Assembly (NCBI RefSeq): GCF_000006565.2
Contig: NC_031478.1
Coordinates: 1,161,874 to 1,225,873 of the forward strand
DNA: 64,000 nucleotides
Reading direction: 5' to 3'
From: Toxoplasma gondii ME49
Taxonomy: Eukaryota; Apicomplexa; Conoidasida; Eucoccidiorida; Sarcocystidae
The position numbers were made by a program, and so were the translations under genes. Under the pieces are notes generated by a model. That model worked only from the letters and a program-made list of their open reading frames with translations, had not been told where the DNA came from and did not search any database. Numbering within the stretch: position 1 is the stretch's first letter; each line of letters begins with the position of its first letter. Positions 10,582 to 22,434 of this stretch are shown one piece after another.

Positions 10582-13500
10582 TTACAAAAACGCCTCTTCG
10601 TCGTCGTCCTCCTCGTCCTGAGCATCCGAAACAACCATCGAAGACAGAAAACCAGCAAGACGAAAGTCTCCAACGTCTTGTGAAAAAACGCGTGCTCCTC
10701 CCATGTGTGTTCTCTTTCGCTACTCCCGAGAACAAAGCCTGGGCGCAACCATCGCGCGCTAGAAGACACCATTTCTCCACAGTGGAGACAAACCTTTCTC
10801 TTTCTTTTTTCATTTGAACATGCGCACGTCCTCACGTCTGCATGCGCGTGCAGACACACACGTTGATGCATGCACAGACTGAGACACATGCTGAGTGGAG
10901 ATGCATCCGCCTGTGAACCGACAGATGCGCAAGTTCGGAAGCCGCGTCTACTCAAAGAGGTGAGTGCTACACAACCACGAGTCTCGAGCAGCAGAGAAGG
11001 AGGAGATGCAGAAGCTGCTGACGCAGAGAAGAAACAACGAATAAGTGACGAAGAGAAGAGCAGCCGCGGAGACTCTGCAAAGTCCACACGCATGCAAGGT
11101 GACCCGGTGCCTACCTGCGAAAGGTCACCGTACAGCATGTCCACTTCGTCTTGGTAGTTCTTCATCTTGGAACCGACGTCGTTGGGCTTCTTCTTCTTCT
11201 CCACGATTTGCTTGGACTCTTTCTCGCGATCCGCCACGGCGCTCTGCAGCTTTTTCTGGAGAGACACCAGGTCCTGCAGAAGAAAGGAAAACAGAGATTT
11301 CACGAATCGGCGACACGGACACAAGAGCCGCACAAACGAAGGACGAGCTCGCGAGACAGAGAAGCGCACACGGTGGAAGGACACCGCAGACGATGCGAGA
11401 GAGATGAAAAGACAAAAGAAAACGAAGAACAGGCAAACGAGGGAAGCCGATCGAAGAGTGAGCCGACGAAATGCGAGAACGAACAAAATGCACAAGAGAG
11501 ACGCAGTCGAAGAAACAGAAGACGACACAGCGAAAGAAGCCGAGAAATGCGGAAGAGGTCGCGCGCCGAAACGCGAAAAACTGCAAGCAGAAAGAAGAAA
11601 AAGAAGGCAAAAAGAAACGCGGTCGAACAGCGGAGAAAGCGAACACCCGTACCTTCATGTCCATTTTCGGACTGCAGTCCTTGATGAGGAGATCGAGAAG
11701 CCTGAGCCACGCAGGGCTCTTCGCCTGGATAAGGAAACCATGCAGGACGCAAATTGTGCATCTAGTGAATAAAGGCCTTCGGATCGAAACGCGTAGACGC
11801 TCACTCGTGTGCACAGTCCACATAAATAGGCGATAAATAATATCCTGTTTTCTGGAGGAGCTTGCATGTGAGTACTCCCCGAAGTCTACAGCGGAAAAAC
11901 TAAGCCAGGCCAGAAGCAATTGACCCCTCAACGTGTAGTCATTGAAAACCGGGTGATGAGTTCCGAATATAGTGCGATCTTCTTGACTTCTATGGGTAGC
12001 GCCCCTCCACGAGCAGCGAACTTCGTACCTGGTAAATCAGCTCCTGTCTTATGCCTTGCTGGTTCTACGCGAATACCAAACCAGCACGGTTTGTTCATCT
12101 TTTCCTCACAGCACTTACGGGGCTCTCTCGAATTTTCTTGCCGAGTTTCGTCGCAAACTGCTCGCAGTCTTTGTAACTTCGAAGGGCGACAGCGTCAACG
12201 GGGTCGACGACAGCTGCAAAAGGGAAGAACTTCGTGAAGCGTTTTGAGGAGGTGTTTGGGGATTACCGACGTGAACAAAGCGCGGGGACGACGAATGAAA
12301 GGTGAGAGACGATGCGACACTGAAGAGGAGAGAAGAGGAAACGCGAGAGGAGAAGCCCACCGGGGAGAAGAGAGAGGCTGCACGAGACTGGACCAGAGAC
12401 GACGTAGTGAGCACACACAGAGACACGAGAGACAAGCCGAGATGCGAGAGATGTTGAAACACACATGCGGAGAGCAAGGCGGACACAACTCAAAAAAGGA
12501 GAGAGTCGAATGAACAACGAGAGGAGAACAGGCACAGCTTCACAGAGAGAAAGTGAGACAATCGCGACTTCTCGTCTTACGCGCAGCAGCCTTCGTCATC
12601 TTTGCCCGCGCCGCAGCAGCAACTGCAGAAGCAGCTGTGGGTGGAACGTAATCTGCAGGTCTTTCGCATCCAGAAAACAAGTCGTCCATCAGTCTCTTGT
12701 CCGCCTCTTCAACCAATCTGAAACGCACAGAAAAACAACAAAAACGCGCCTACAAAGTTCTGGGAGCAAATATATATATATATATATACATATGTTTGTA
12801 TAATATGGTTGGACATGAGACTCTAATAATGCTATTCAAATTGAACAGATACGCATAGATATGTATATATCTATATATATATATATATTATACATATATT
12901 TATGAAATATTATATATATTTATGTATATGTATATAATAGAACTCAATCTCCACGGGTATGCAAACCTACAAGATACATATACACATGTATATATATATA
13001 TATATATATGTAGATATTTATGTAGATATTTATGTATGTGACTGGATGTCACTCTCCAGGGTTCTTCGTACCCACAAGATGCACAGGCATCCCCGCGAGT
13101 GCGCACAAATGTCTCGTGGTATCTGTGTCCAGAAAGTACAGTCTCCGCTTCGGGGAGAGGAACATCTTCTCTCCGTGTCTTGCGTCCAGGGACCTTTTGA
13201 AGTGCAATGGAAGAGAGCCAGCAAGCAGACAGGCGCGAGGAGCGAGGACAACAACGACAGCTCGACGCGACTCAAAACACAAACGACGCACCCAGACGAG
13301 AAGCATGCAGACAAGAAGCACGCACAGAGCATTCAAGTTCTGTTGCATCAGCAGGAGACAGTTCAGACGAAAAAAATGTTGACGACACAGAATCAAGTGA
13401 GCACCGTCGAAATAGCGCTGGGAGATGGTCAACACCTGAACAAGAGATAGCGCTTTTCCTCAAAGGGCGCAGCGCGCGGGGAAACAAAGCACGTACTTTT

Positions 13501-14820
13501 GCCTCCGCATCTTCTCGGCGAGAGGGTCAGAGAGAGGCGCGTCGGAGTCATCTGCAAATCCGCGTCTTGCTGAAGAGAGGGGAGAAAGAGACGTGCACAG
13601 AAGTGGAAAGGAAACGCCTATCTGGCGGAAGGACGAGAGCCACGAACGACTGTCTGACAGAGAACTCAGAAGAGCCTCAAGAACATAGTAGGAAAACCTT
13701 GGACACAAATCCTACGGAACAGCACACCGCGTCAGTACACACGCTGTACGGACACAAGTGAAAGGTTCCCCTTCATTTACATGCTCTGTTGCAAATGTAT
13801 ATATATATAAAAGTATATATATATATATATATGTATAGGGATACGTGCATATAGCTGTACTTTGAAGACCAGGGAATACGAAACCGCGAGCTCGAGAGAA
13901 ACGAAGCAATTGGGCGACGTTGTGTTTTGTGAAGAGATACACCTTGTGGAGTGAAAGAGTGACAGACGGGTTTCCTCAGGCGTTTGCTCACCGTCATTTG
14001 CTACCCTCTTGGCCGCAGCAGCCGCTGCCTTTTGCTGCTCCTCTTGTTTCCTCCTCTCCTCCGCCTCCAAAATTTCGTCAGCCTCGTCCTCTGCAAGGAA
14101 AGAGAAAGTGACCGCGCCGTACACGACGCGCATGCAAACAGGAAACCGTGCATGCACCTACACACTGAGGTGGCAGAAGGGGCATTAACTCGATTGGAAC
14201 CCACCAGCATGAATGCAGATAATTCCCTCGTGGAGACATCCGCATCCTACAGTGGGAAGTGTATATATTTACACACATTGGTATTCAGATGTATCTGCAT
14301 ATGTGCTCATATCCATAAATGCGTATACGGATCTTGACGCTTGTGTCCACGTAGAAAAAGGATTTAGGGCAGTACGGGGGATACGAGTTGTACACATGGT
14401 TCCGTCACACAAACGAAATTTGCAGCACCTATACCGTTCCTGATTTGAGAGACTGTGCAGGATATTGCTTAAACTGCAGAGGCACATGCGCCCTCAACTA
14501 CGTTTTTCAACAAAAAATGGGGTGTCGGCAGAACCTCCGTATCTGCAGTGTGCATACATCCCACAGGCAGCCGCGGCGGGTCCTCACCACCTTGTGAGCA
14601 TCCTGGGTGAGAGGCTTGGCAGGGCAAGCGTAGGAATATCGCCTGCAAAAGTTTCGTTTTCCCCGCAGACCTATAGTTCTCACGGAAAGTGGAGACCTCT
14701 CCATTTCTTGTCAATTTTCAAAGGAAAGCGAGGAAGAATGTAGCAGAGCTAAGGGGGGGCCGGGTGACAGAGTCGGTATGCTAGACAAGTAGAAAAAAAG
14801 GGCTTACCCCACGACGACAT
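10582..14820 (-). CDS. EIF3J: Eukaryotic translation initiation factor 3 subunit j
   Basis: eIF3j (yeast Hcr1) is a loosely bound eIF3 subunit acting at the 40S decoding site in initiation and ribosome recycling. Eight minus-strand exons join without a frame break: 14808-14820, 13992-14090, 13497-13551, 12581-12717, 12119-12213, 11653-11724, 11115-11273 and 10582-10617, giving 221 residues, within the family range. Family features in order are an acidic N terminus with an EERRKQEEQQKAAAAAAKR helix, LAEKMRRQKLVEEADKRLMDDLFSG (like LADKLRLKKLQEESDLELAKETFG in animals), the helical core LRSYKDCEQFATKLGKKI, PAWLRLLDLLIKD, the basic VEKKKKPNDVG, and an acidic, aromatic tail ending DEEDDDEEAFL. The first exon is only 13 coding bases (MSSW plus one base). 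All eight acceptors are AG with pyrimidine tracts. A near-match to the ribosomal-protein promoter element lies 770 bases upstream of the ATG. Confidence 0.94.
12768..13040. repeat. TA microsatellite cluster in eIF3j intron 3
   Basis: Several runs of (TA)n and TATATG/TATT variants lie in the intron between exons 13497-13551 and 12581-12717. A smaller run lies at about 13796-13845 in the neighbouring intron. Confidence 0.9.
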
Positions 14821-15590
14821 GTTGGCGACTCTTAGACAGACAGAGGATGGTTTTTCCAGAAAAACCGATTGCGCTGACCAGAAAGCAGTCCTTTTCCGAG
14901 TCAGGCCGTGACTGAGATGCCGAGAAAGTTGTTTCCCCCCGCGGTTTCGAAGAAAATGAAGAGGAAAATCGAAGAGGACGGCAGTGAGCCCCACTCCACC
15001 GCTGAGAAAAAGTAGCGACGGGGACAGCAAACCGCGACGGAAAACAGCAGAAAAGACTGTGGAGACAAATGGTGGTTCTTGCGCGATTATCTTCCACGGA
15101 AAAGGGGAAATGTGAAACGAAGCTCTCAGACGGCAGCTAACTTGCGCCTTTTCCGCAAAAGCTGCGAAAACGCGCAGCGAAAGGACGGAAGTCCAGCGGG
15201 AGACACACGAGTACAAGTTTCTCACTCACGGAGGAAGCCGAAACAGATTCTGCGAAACACACGGGAGGAATGAGGAACCAATCACACGGAGAGCGAGCAA
15301 AAGGGGAATAAGGAAAGCTACCGGATGTTCGCAAACAACGCGAGAATCGCAGCTCTAAACTCGCCTCAGTCCGGATCCGGGCTCTGTGTTTCAGCACTGC
15401 ACGTGAGAGCAGTCTCCAGCAGCTGGACTCTCTTGATTGCAGAAAAGCGACACAAACACCCGGTAACTTTACAACCACAAAGGGGAAACAAATTTGACAG
15501 AGAACATCGCCAACTAAAGACAAGAAGAACTGCCCGGGTGGTTTTTCGTTATGACACGTGGAAGAAGTCTCGCACACGGGATCGCGAAAT

Positions 15591-15605
15591 TCGGCTAATA
15601 TTCGG
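15591..15605 (+). promoter_or_regulatory. TRP-1-like promoter element
   Basis: TCGGCTAATATTCGG differs at one of 15 positions from TCGGCTTATATTCGG, the element I recall as described for Toxoplasma ribosomal-protein promoters. It lies about 770 bases upstream of the eIF3j start codon, a plausible promoter distance for this translation gene. The function is inferred from the match alone. Confidence 0.5.
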
Positions 15606-16522
15606 GGAAACACCTCACTGGCAAGAAAGACCCGTAGTTTGCGTTCTGGGAAACGTAACGTCTATCGTTCTACGAAAGGAAATTTAGATCCCAGAACGAG
15701 AGGGGAAAGGCATTCTCTCCGTTGTGTCCTCTACACAAAGCAGTTTTTTAAAACAAGGAATGGGAGGGCTGAGCTTTCCACGAGCCACAGTCTCGTAAAA
15801 CCGTCGGTGTTGACACTGTTACCAGAGTAGATTCAGGGATTTCTGTATTTACATGAAAGTCAGGTACAGACCGTACAAGGATTAATTATGTCCATCTGTG
15901 CATCTAAGTTGATACTCGGTTGTATATGTTAGACGCAAACTTCCCGGCTAAACTTAGACTTATTAAACCAGCCTGAGATCATAGAAGTATTTATGTATGG
16001 TAAGATTGAGCGTGGACTATCGAATGAAACAATGTGCTCCAGCGCTAGTCTAAGTCTGTTGCACACCTTTTACCTACAACTGTATGGAACGTAGAAGAAA
16101 TCTAGTCCACCTGTTAACGTAGGATGTGCCGTTGCCACACACTTTTTTGCATGCAGAAACATGATAAGGCGGAACAAAAGCTAAGATGTTCCCATGAGAA
16201 CACCTCTGTCCACTGCTTCGCAAGACTGTCGTGATCAGTCACCTTGGGGGCTTCTTCGCCTTCCCCTGCACCAAGCTCACCCCCAACTCTGGCAAAAGCA
16301 GACTTTCGACGTCCTCAACTTGCACTTTTTTAACCTGACAAATGCTTTGTACAAAACAGCTTTGCTGGTTCCTCTGCGGGTGCCGAGAGGTAATTATTGG
16401 TGCCAGGGAATCTGATCGTACCAGCACCTGAGTAATCGTTTTCTCTAGCTGTTAATACGAATGAAAACAACATTCCACAGATGGTCATAGGCTCACCGAT
16501 GTGGAGTAACCATAATGTCGTG

Positions 16523-16563
16523 GTAACCGATATTGATATCCACTACTTCCAACTATCGGTTAC
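16523..16563. other. Perfect inverted repeat (hairpin)
   Basis: GTAACCGATA at 16523-16532 pairs perfectly with TATCGGTTAC at 16554-16563, leaving a 21-base loop. No flanking coding sequence, terminator-like T run or mobile-element signature was noticed. Confidence 0.5.
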
Positions 16564-18528
16564 ACTCCCCAGTGGGACTCGAGTGAACCTCGACGTCATG
16601 AATGATCGATACTGACGATGATTCTTGTATTTTCTGCCTCACAGGGTGGGGCTAACTGGCCCGTTTTGTCTTGTGTGTGTGCTCCTGTGTTCGCAGAGCG
16701 TAGCGAATAGGGCACTTCCTGTGAAAGTAGAACGAACTGAACACCGCGGGCTAACAAAGAGCGATGGCTAGTGATCGTACTATCGTCTGAGACGCAGCTT
16801 TCTCCCAACTGTTCCTTTTACTAGTGTTCTCTCCTGTCTGCTGCTTGGGGAGAAACAGTTACGTAGCCAAGGCACACCGTGCAAGGCCGGATTAAGTGAG
16901 AAGGCGCCAGCAAAATTTGCCGGTATGCCATTCACAGATGCAGAGAGAAACACAAGAACATTATAGTTGAAACCTTCAGTTGACAGAACGAAGTCGTGAT
17001 GGCTGCTGGACTCTGTATCGTGAGAAATGCTGGTAGTGCTATGAAAGATCGTGGATCCGAGTCGGAGGCAAACTATGCGCTTACACCGATACGGCTGTGT
17101 TGCTTCAATGCGACGAATGTCGGCAGCAGCGTTCCTGGACGTAAATCGTTTTTCCTTCGTTACTGCATCCAACAGCAATGCTCTCAAACGCTTGTGGTTG
17201 TTTCATCCTTTCCGTCGTGAGGTTTCGGAATCCGACGCTCGTATCATATCAAGCGCATCAAGTTTGGGGGGGTTTCTAGTGTTTAGCTGAGAACGACCAC
17301 GTGAATAGAAGCTGTACAAATAGAGGGATATTCATCTTCGTGGTCTACTTTACATCGTTAGACTGGACGGAACGCTTATATCCATTCTTATATAGTTCTG
17401 GATCCCGGCTGATTTCATTTTGGATCGTTGCGTGATCTGTTTCGACGTGCTCGCCTCTGAGTGCTTCGTCCGACTCTGAGAAAAGACTATACTAGTACGA
17501 TTAGGAGACTAAGGGGAACTTTGCAAGAAAAGGAGGTGCTGCTTCTGACCCACGCACCGCTTCAGACAAGCTAAAAATAGTTCGAGACCCCTGACATGAG
17601 CATATCATTGAAGTGTTATGGCCCGTGCAAACGCACCATCCACGGACAGAGTCTCAATTAAGTTTCTTATAGTTGCTGACATTGTAGTACCTCGTGTACG
17701 GGATATGACTCCAGTAGCGGTCGTATCGCATTTCAACATCTTACAATATTAAGGTTAGTCCACATCGGACTGCGGTTCTCTTCTACCTCATGTTTGTTAC
17801 GTGTAGAGCGACACGTGAGACCCATGAAGCTCGTATGGGGCTTTTACTTGTGAGAGGTCGAGGCTGTAGAGTTGGGGACTTGCGATGCGACTTAGAAACG
17901 AGATACAAGTCTCCCCAGCTCCGAAAACAGTGTAAAGAGGCTCTTTCAAGCTCGCTTCACGCACTTTCTGGTAGCTGTGGAGACTGGTGCAAATACCACA
18001 CTTCGGTACGGTGCGTTGCATAGAGTGCAACACTGTACATGAATGCTTTCAACACATTCTGTGTTTCGTGGAGCACCCGGAAGCTGGCTGCAGCCTCTTC
18101 GCACGTGCCGCTTTCGCGTAGTCGTGTCCACTGCATTATCTGCGTGAGCCTCTACACTTTTTGTGAGCACCTCCGACATATTTTGTGTTGAGTCGAAACC
18201 CGAAAGGTGCGTTCTCTTCAGAGCCCCTTCTACGGGAGACGCGAGTCGCAAGTCGCAGTCCAAGTCCAGCGACGGTGTGGGCGTCAGTGGACGACGCATT
18301 TGCAGACAGAGAAATTTACGGCAGCAGTGGACACGCAAACACAGCGCGTTCTGAGTCTCTTCCCCCCCGTTCGTAGCCCTTCTCACTCCCACCGTCAACA
18401 GCGAAACTGAGGGCGTTCAAGACGCGATTGACTACCGCGCGAGGAGCGGAAACTCGAAACAAGGGCGACAAAGTTGGCGCAGCGACTTTGTGTCAACAGA
18501 CAGTTGGAGAAAAAAAACAACAGGAAAC

Positions 18529-21404
18529 TCAGAAAAGACGGAACTGCTTGCGCACGTTGCCGAAAACCTGGTTCTTCTCCACCTTCAACACGTTGAAGCG
18601 GATCGTCTTCGAGAGCGGCCTGGAAACATAGCGAAAAAACTCATTTGTACGCATGCTGTTGCTTAGCACTTGTAGAGAACCTGCTTTCCCTCCCTCCCTT
18701 GTCCAGGCACTTCAAGCGTCGATACACTACTCGGCCCTTTCAACTCCCCCAAGACCAGCCAACACGAACACTACCAAAACACAGCTTTTCTTCCAGGTGT
18801 CATCATATAAATATACATATACATCTATATCGGCATTTGCTCAGATGGACAAACATCAGCATGTTGTTTCTTTGTCGTGACTCCTCAGCTCTCATAATCC
18901 AAAGCTGTCATGCCGTTAGCTCACACCAACAGCCTGTGGCGCCGAGCCTGTCCGTGGGGTGTACATACACCGCACTAGAGGCCGAGTGTCCCGGATCTGC
19001 GAGGTTTCCTCGACAGTTTCAGACAAGGTCACGAACAGTCCAGAAACGCCGAGGCACACACCCGGGACGAGGGCCTCTAGCAGGTGTACGTACACCTGCA
19101 CGGCACGCGCTACGGCCGTCGATGCTTGCCCACGTCGAGAAGAAAGTTGTCATCTTCGGAATCGTTTGTTCGACAAAGAATACACAGAAGAGCACCTCGT
19201 GAAACATATTCTGTCTCTGAAAGCAACTCAAATTCAGTTTCTCCAGAAATCCTAAACTTTCGTCACCCCCAAAGGCGCGCTGGCCTCCCGACCTGTGAAC
19301 TTCCACACGGGCTCCTCTGCAAACACAGTCTACGCCGTCTAGCCCCCTGTAGCAGCACATCATGAACATTCCTTTCCCCCCTCTCCCTCTTCAGGTATTT
19401 TCACTTCTTCCTTTTCTTGCTATCTCCTCGTTCTGTTTTTCTGCGCCGACTGGGCGTACCTGCACTGTCCAGCGGTGACGATGTCTCCTTCCTTCACCTG
19501 CTCGAAGCAGGGGGACAAGTGGCAAGTGACGTTCTTGTGGCGTTTCTCGAATCTGCTGTATTTGGGGACGAAGTGGAGGTAGTTTCTGCGGATGACGACG
19601 GCGCGCTTCATCTTGGTGCTGATTACCATGCCCTTGATGACTCGGCCGCGAATGCTCACGTTGCCGGTGAAGGGGCACTTCTTGTCGACGTACTTGGACT
19701 CCTTCGCCAGACGCGGGGTTTGGAATCCAAGGCCCACATCCTGAGAAAGAAAGAAGAGAACATCGTGAAATGCAGAGAAAACCCAGGGGAGAGACAACGA
19801 GAAGGCAACCCGGAGACACAGCAAGGACTCCGAGAAGATGCAGCAAGATGAGACAACGGGGGGAGAGCAGACAGCCAGTCTCTGGGTGAGAGTGACTGAG
19901 TAGAGCGCGAGGAAAGACACAAAAGCACAAGGCGAACATGTGCGAGGGCAATTATACGCCAGCGAGACACACAACGTGACTACTCAAGGACGTATCTTCA
20001 ACCCTCACGACACCAGTATCGCACGTGCATGTTCGGGAGCTGTCGAGACACCTGAGACAACGACCGAGGCAAATGCCGTGCAGAAGTACTCCCAGTTTAA
20101 CGCAGTTTATTCGCAGCGAACACACAAAGATGCATGCAGGCGCATACAAATACAGAGGTGCAAATATGGGTTGATTAACGTCGATGGACCTGGAGGCGTA
20201 CATTCATCCGAAGTCTCCGGAGTCCTATCAACAGCGGGACGCACGTCTACGAGAGCACAGAACTCCACGAAAGGACGGTGCATGCTTTAGCCCTTAAAAC
20301 GCAGAAACATCCCACAAGAGGTGAACAACACCTTGCGGAACCTGTTCTGAAAGTCCTTTGTGAAATAACCTCACCTTCCAGTAGCGCTGAGTCCTCTTCT
20401 TCTGGCCGGTCAGGTGGAGGCGGCCAAGGGAGGAGACGCCATCCTGCTTCTGGAAGGCTCTCTCGGTCTGTAGAAAGAAACGCACCACGGAGCCCCTTGA
20501 AAGTTTCCCAGTCGGTGAAGCTGCCAGAGACCGGACACTGAATCCACGTGAAGACTGTCGTTCCGTTGCAGCAAGTTACACACTTTTAAGGTGACATAGT
20601 GGAAATAACAGCTGCCTCTAGACGTTTTTGAAAACTCGCAAAACAAAGACCCGCAGAGACTCGCCAGGAGAAAAAAAGATCGAGAAGGGAAGCAGCCGCC
20701 GCCACAAAAGCCCCATTTGAACCTCGAGGCTCCAGGCGCCAAAGTGGTGTACATACACCACCTGCTTCATGTTCATACACTCGTTATGGAAATCCAGACA
20801 CAGGGCGAACTCGACTTTGGTCACTAACTGGAGAGCCGCATGCGCACATGCATTTCTGTACATCCACAACTAGGTGTGTATCTGTATACAAGCGAATGCA
20901 GGATTTTCTCAACATCCCCCATAAAACCTCTGTCCTTCAATTCGACCACCCCGGAAAACCGCCTCGTGCGCAGTGTACATACACCCCCCGTCAAACGCGA
21001 GTGTGCGAGCACGGCGGCCGTCTCCTTCCGTGCGCCATTTCCCCACGGGGAACAGGACATGTATTCATTTTCGGGATCTTAGGAAAAAATTGTGAACAAC
21101 CGAGGAACAGAGGGACAAGAAAAGGAAAGCCCCGCAAAAATGAAGAGCCGAGTCTCTCAGAGTGCCCTCACTCGACTGGCACGCAGCGGGGGGAGAAGGC
21201 ATGCTAGGGCTGACACGGCCGATATTCTTCTCTCGCGTTCCCCGCCCTTCCCGGATTCTGTTGAGGGAAAAGAATCGAAAGAACTCAAGGCTGCAGAGAC
21301 TCCCCCCTTCCTTCTGAGAAACACAAACGAAAATGCAGCCGAGGAACGCGCATCGGCGCGAGAGAGGAAGGCGCCCGACTCACCTGAACGTCCGCGGTCG
21401 CCAT
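18529..21404 (-). CDS. RPS11: 40S ribosomal protein S11 (uS17)
   Basis: RPS11 is a universally conserved protein of the small ribosomal subunit that contacts 18S rRNA. Four minus-strand exons (21384-21404, 20375-20467, 19460-19740 and 18529-18619) give 161 residues; the human protein has 158. Exon 1 encodes MATADVQ and ends in phase 0. Exon 2 begins TERAFQKQ (human TERAYQKQ). Exon 3 carries the family core: VGLGFQTP, the very strongly conserved [17 protein letters not shown], then [22 protein letters not shown] and [19 protein letters not shown]. Exon 4 gives [15 protein letters not shown]. Exons 3 and 4 share a split Arg codon (AG plus G). Every donor is GT and every acceptor AG. It diverges from the prefoldin-like gene at 22198. 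Two TGCATGCG elements lie about 240-270 bases upstream, as in other Toxoplasma ribosomal-protein promoters. Confidence 0.98.
19081..19098. promoter_or_regulatory. Perfect 18-bp palindrome, member of a recurrent motif
   Basis: CAGGTGTACGTACACCTG is its own reverse complement. It lies in RPS11 intron 3, 110 bases from a sister copy (GGTGTACATACACC at 18958-18971). Two more copies are in RPS11 intron 1 (20746-20759 and 20973-20985). The role is unknown. Confidence 0.5.
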
Positions 21405-22197
21405 GGTGGAGAATTTTTACAGTGTCTACCCACCGAAGAAGCAGAAAACGGAAAACAAGAAGAAACACAATCTGCGACTTGCTTGGCGATCCCCAACGGC
21501 CTCGTGGTCAGAAAACTCCCAGTTTGCTCGACTCAGTTGCTGACCATCCAGGGGGGGAGAGAAAACACAGGTGTGGGATGGCCACCCGCAGTACGCCGCG
21601 CGGGCCTCGTCTTATCGCGAGGTTCGATTTTTCCGGAAGTGCATGCGCCCTGCGCGCAAGAGAGACGGCATGCATGCGTTCAGCGCTCAAGAAAAAGAAA
21701 GAGAGGTCACTTCTGCATCTCGCGGCGGCAAGGAAGCGAGACAGGACTCGCTTTTCCCTTATCGCTCTCCATTTCTCTTTTCTCCGCGCGTTCGCTTTTC
21801 AGTTGCTTGGAGGAACGCACACTTTTTCGATTTTTTCGGCCAGATTTTTTCTGCTCGAAGCCTACGCGTGGATCCTGAATGGACCCTCTCTTTTTCCAGG
21901 GAACAGAAAGCCTTCATCATACGCTTTTTTAAGCAGTTGTCTCCGCCTTTGTTTGCTCTCTTCTTTGCCTTCGCCTTCTCTCTCTCGGCCGCCTGCTACT
22001 TTTCCTCTCTTCCCCGTCTCTGTGTTTCTGACTGTACGTGCGTCTTTTGTCGTCGCTTGCCCTTGCCGATGTCGCCTGTCCCGCTCCCGTCCCGGCAGTG
22101 TTCTCACCGCTCTTTCCCCGTTTGATTCGCCCCTTCGGCGTTTTCCCCTCGTAGTTTTTGTTAGAGAAAACGGGCCTTTTTTTCTTTTTCTTCTCTC
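21405..22197. promoter_or_regulatory. Divergent promoter region, RPS11 and prefoldin-like gene
   Basis: This region of about 790 bases separates two start codons pointing away from each other. It contains TGCATGCG at 21640-21647 and again at 21671-21678 (within GCATGCATGCG), matching the YGCATGCR element reported in Toxoplasma ribosomal-protein promoters. The 22100-22197 segment is strongly pyrimidine-rich, typical of 5' untranslated sequence here. A 394-codon open frame crosses the region on the plus strand, but it is compositionally unlike a protein and was rejected. Confidence 0.6.
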
Positions 22198-22434
22198 ATG
22201 GAGAAGACCCCGGCGTGCGGCGGGTGTGGCGGAGGCGAGAGACGGGAAAAACACGGAGAGGCGGCGCGGGGACTAAACAGTGAACTGGGAGTCGCAGCAC
22301 ACGAGGTGAAGACGCTGAAGCCTGGACGCGCGGTGTACGTACAGCAGGGGGACATCTTCATCGAGAGCGATCCGCAGAAGGCCCTCGCCTTCTTAGAACG
22401 GAGACGACAGCAAGTGGAGAAGAACGCAGCGTGA
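22198..22434 (+). CDS. Small prefoldin-like protein (ASDURF type)
   Basis: This is a single-exon 78-residue frame. The N-terminal 30 residues are Gly/Glu/Lys-rich and probably unstructured (four Cys, including CGGCGGG). From residue 30 the sequence is conserved in style: LGVAAHEVKTLKPGRAVYVQ, then QGDIFIESD, then a helical tail, KALAFLERRRQQVEK. The pattern LKxxRxVYxQQ...IFxxxD...L matches the core of the human prefoldin-like protein encoded by the ASNSD1 upstream ORF (ASDURF), a subunit of the R2TP/PAQosome prefoldin-like module. That is recognition by eye, not a search. The window protein is shorter than the human one (96 residues). It diverges from RPS11 and shares its promoter region, consistent with steady housekeeping expression. 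The codons for AVYVQ overlap one copy of the GGTGTACGTACA word. Confidence 0.58.
   Translation: MEKTPACGGCGGGERREKHGEAARGLNSELGVAAHEVKTLKPGRAVYVQQGDIFIESDPQKALAFLERRRQQVEKNAA

Larger units (their letters stand above)
14821..18528. other. Intergenic; eIF3j promoter side and RPS11 3' side
   Basis: No convincing gene is visible. The part next to eIF3j (14.8-15.7 kb) should hold its promoter and 5' untranslated sequence and contains the element at 15591. The 15.8-18.4 kb part is lower in GC, has only short unsupported frames, and carries one perfect 10-base hairpin at 16523-16563. Confidence 0.5.

Noticed and set aside
10242..11528. 428-codon minus-strand open frame
   Set aside because: It reads through eIF3j exon 7 and its flanking introns. 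Only the 11115-11273 part is eIF3j-like; the rest is Phe/Leu/Ser-rich intron translation.
16480..16620. Nuclear copy of mitochondrial DNA
   Set aside because: Such inserts are common in this lineage, but I found no cytochrome b, cox1 or cox3 coding match here and cannot judge rRNA fragments by eye.
17946..18398. 150-codon minus-strand frame
   Set aside because: It lies downstream of RPS11 with no protein-like pattern or start context.
18620..19459. Intronic C/D snoRNA in RPS11 intron 3
   Set aside because: An ATGATGA C-box-like word exists on the gene strand near 18799, but no CTGA D box follows at a suitable distance.
21092..22276. 394-codon plus-strand open frame over RPS11 exon 1 and its promoter
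   Set aside because: It crosses a certain RPS11 exon on the other strand and a pyrimidine-rich 5' region. Its composition (Arg/Ser/Leu/Phe blocks) matches chance translation of GC- and CT-rich DNA.
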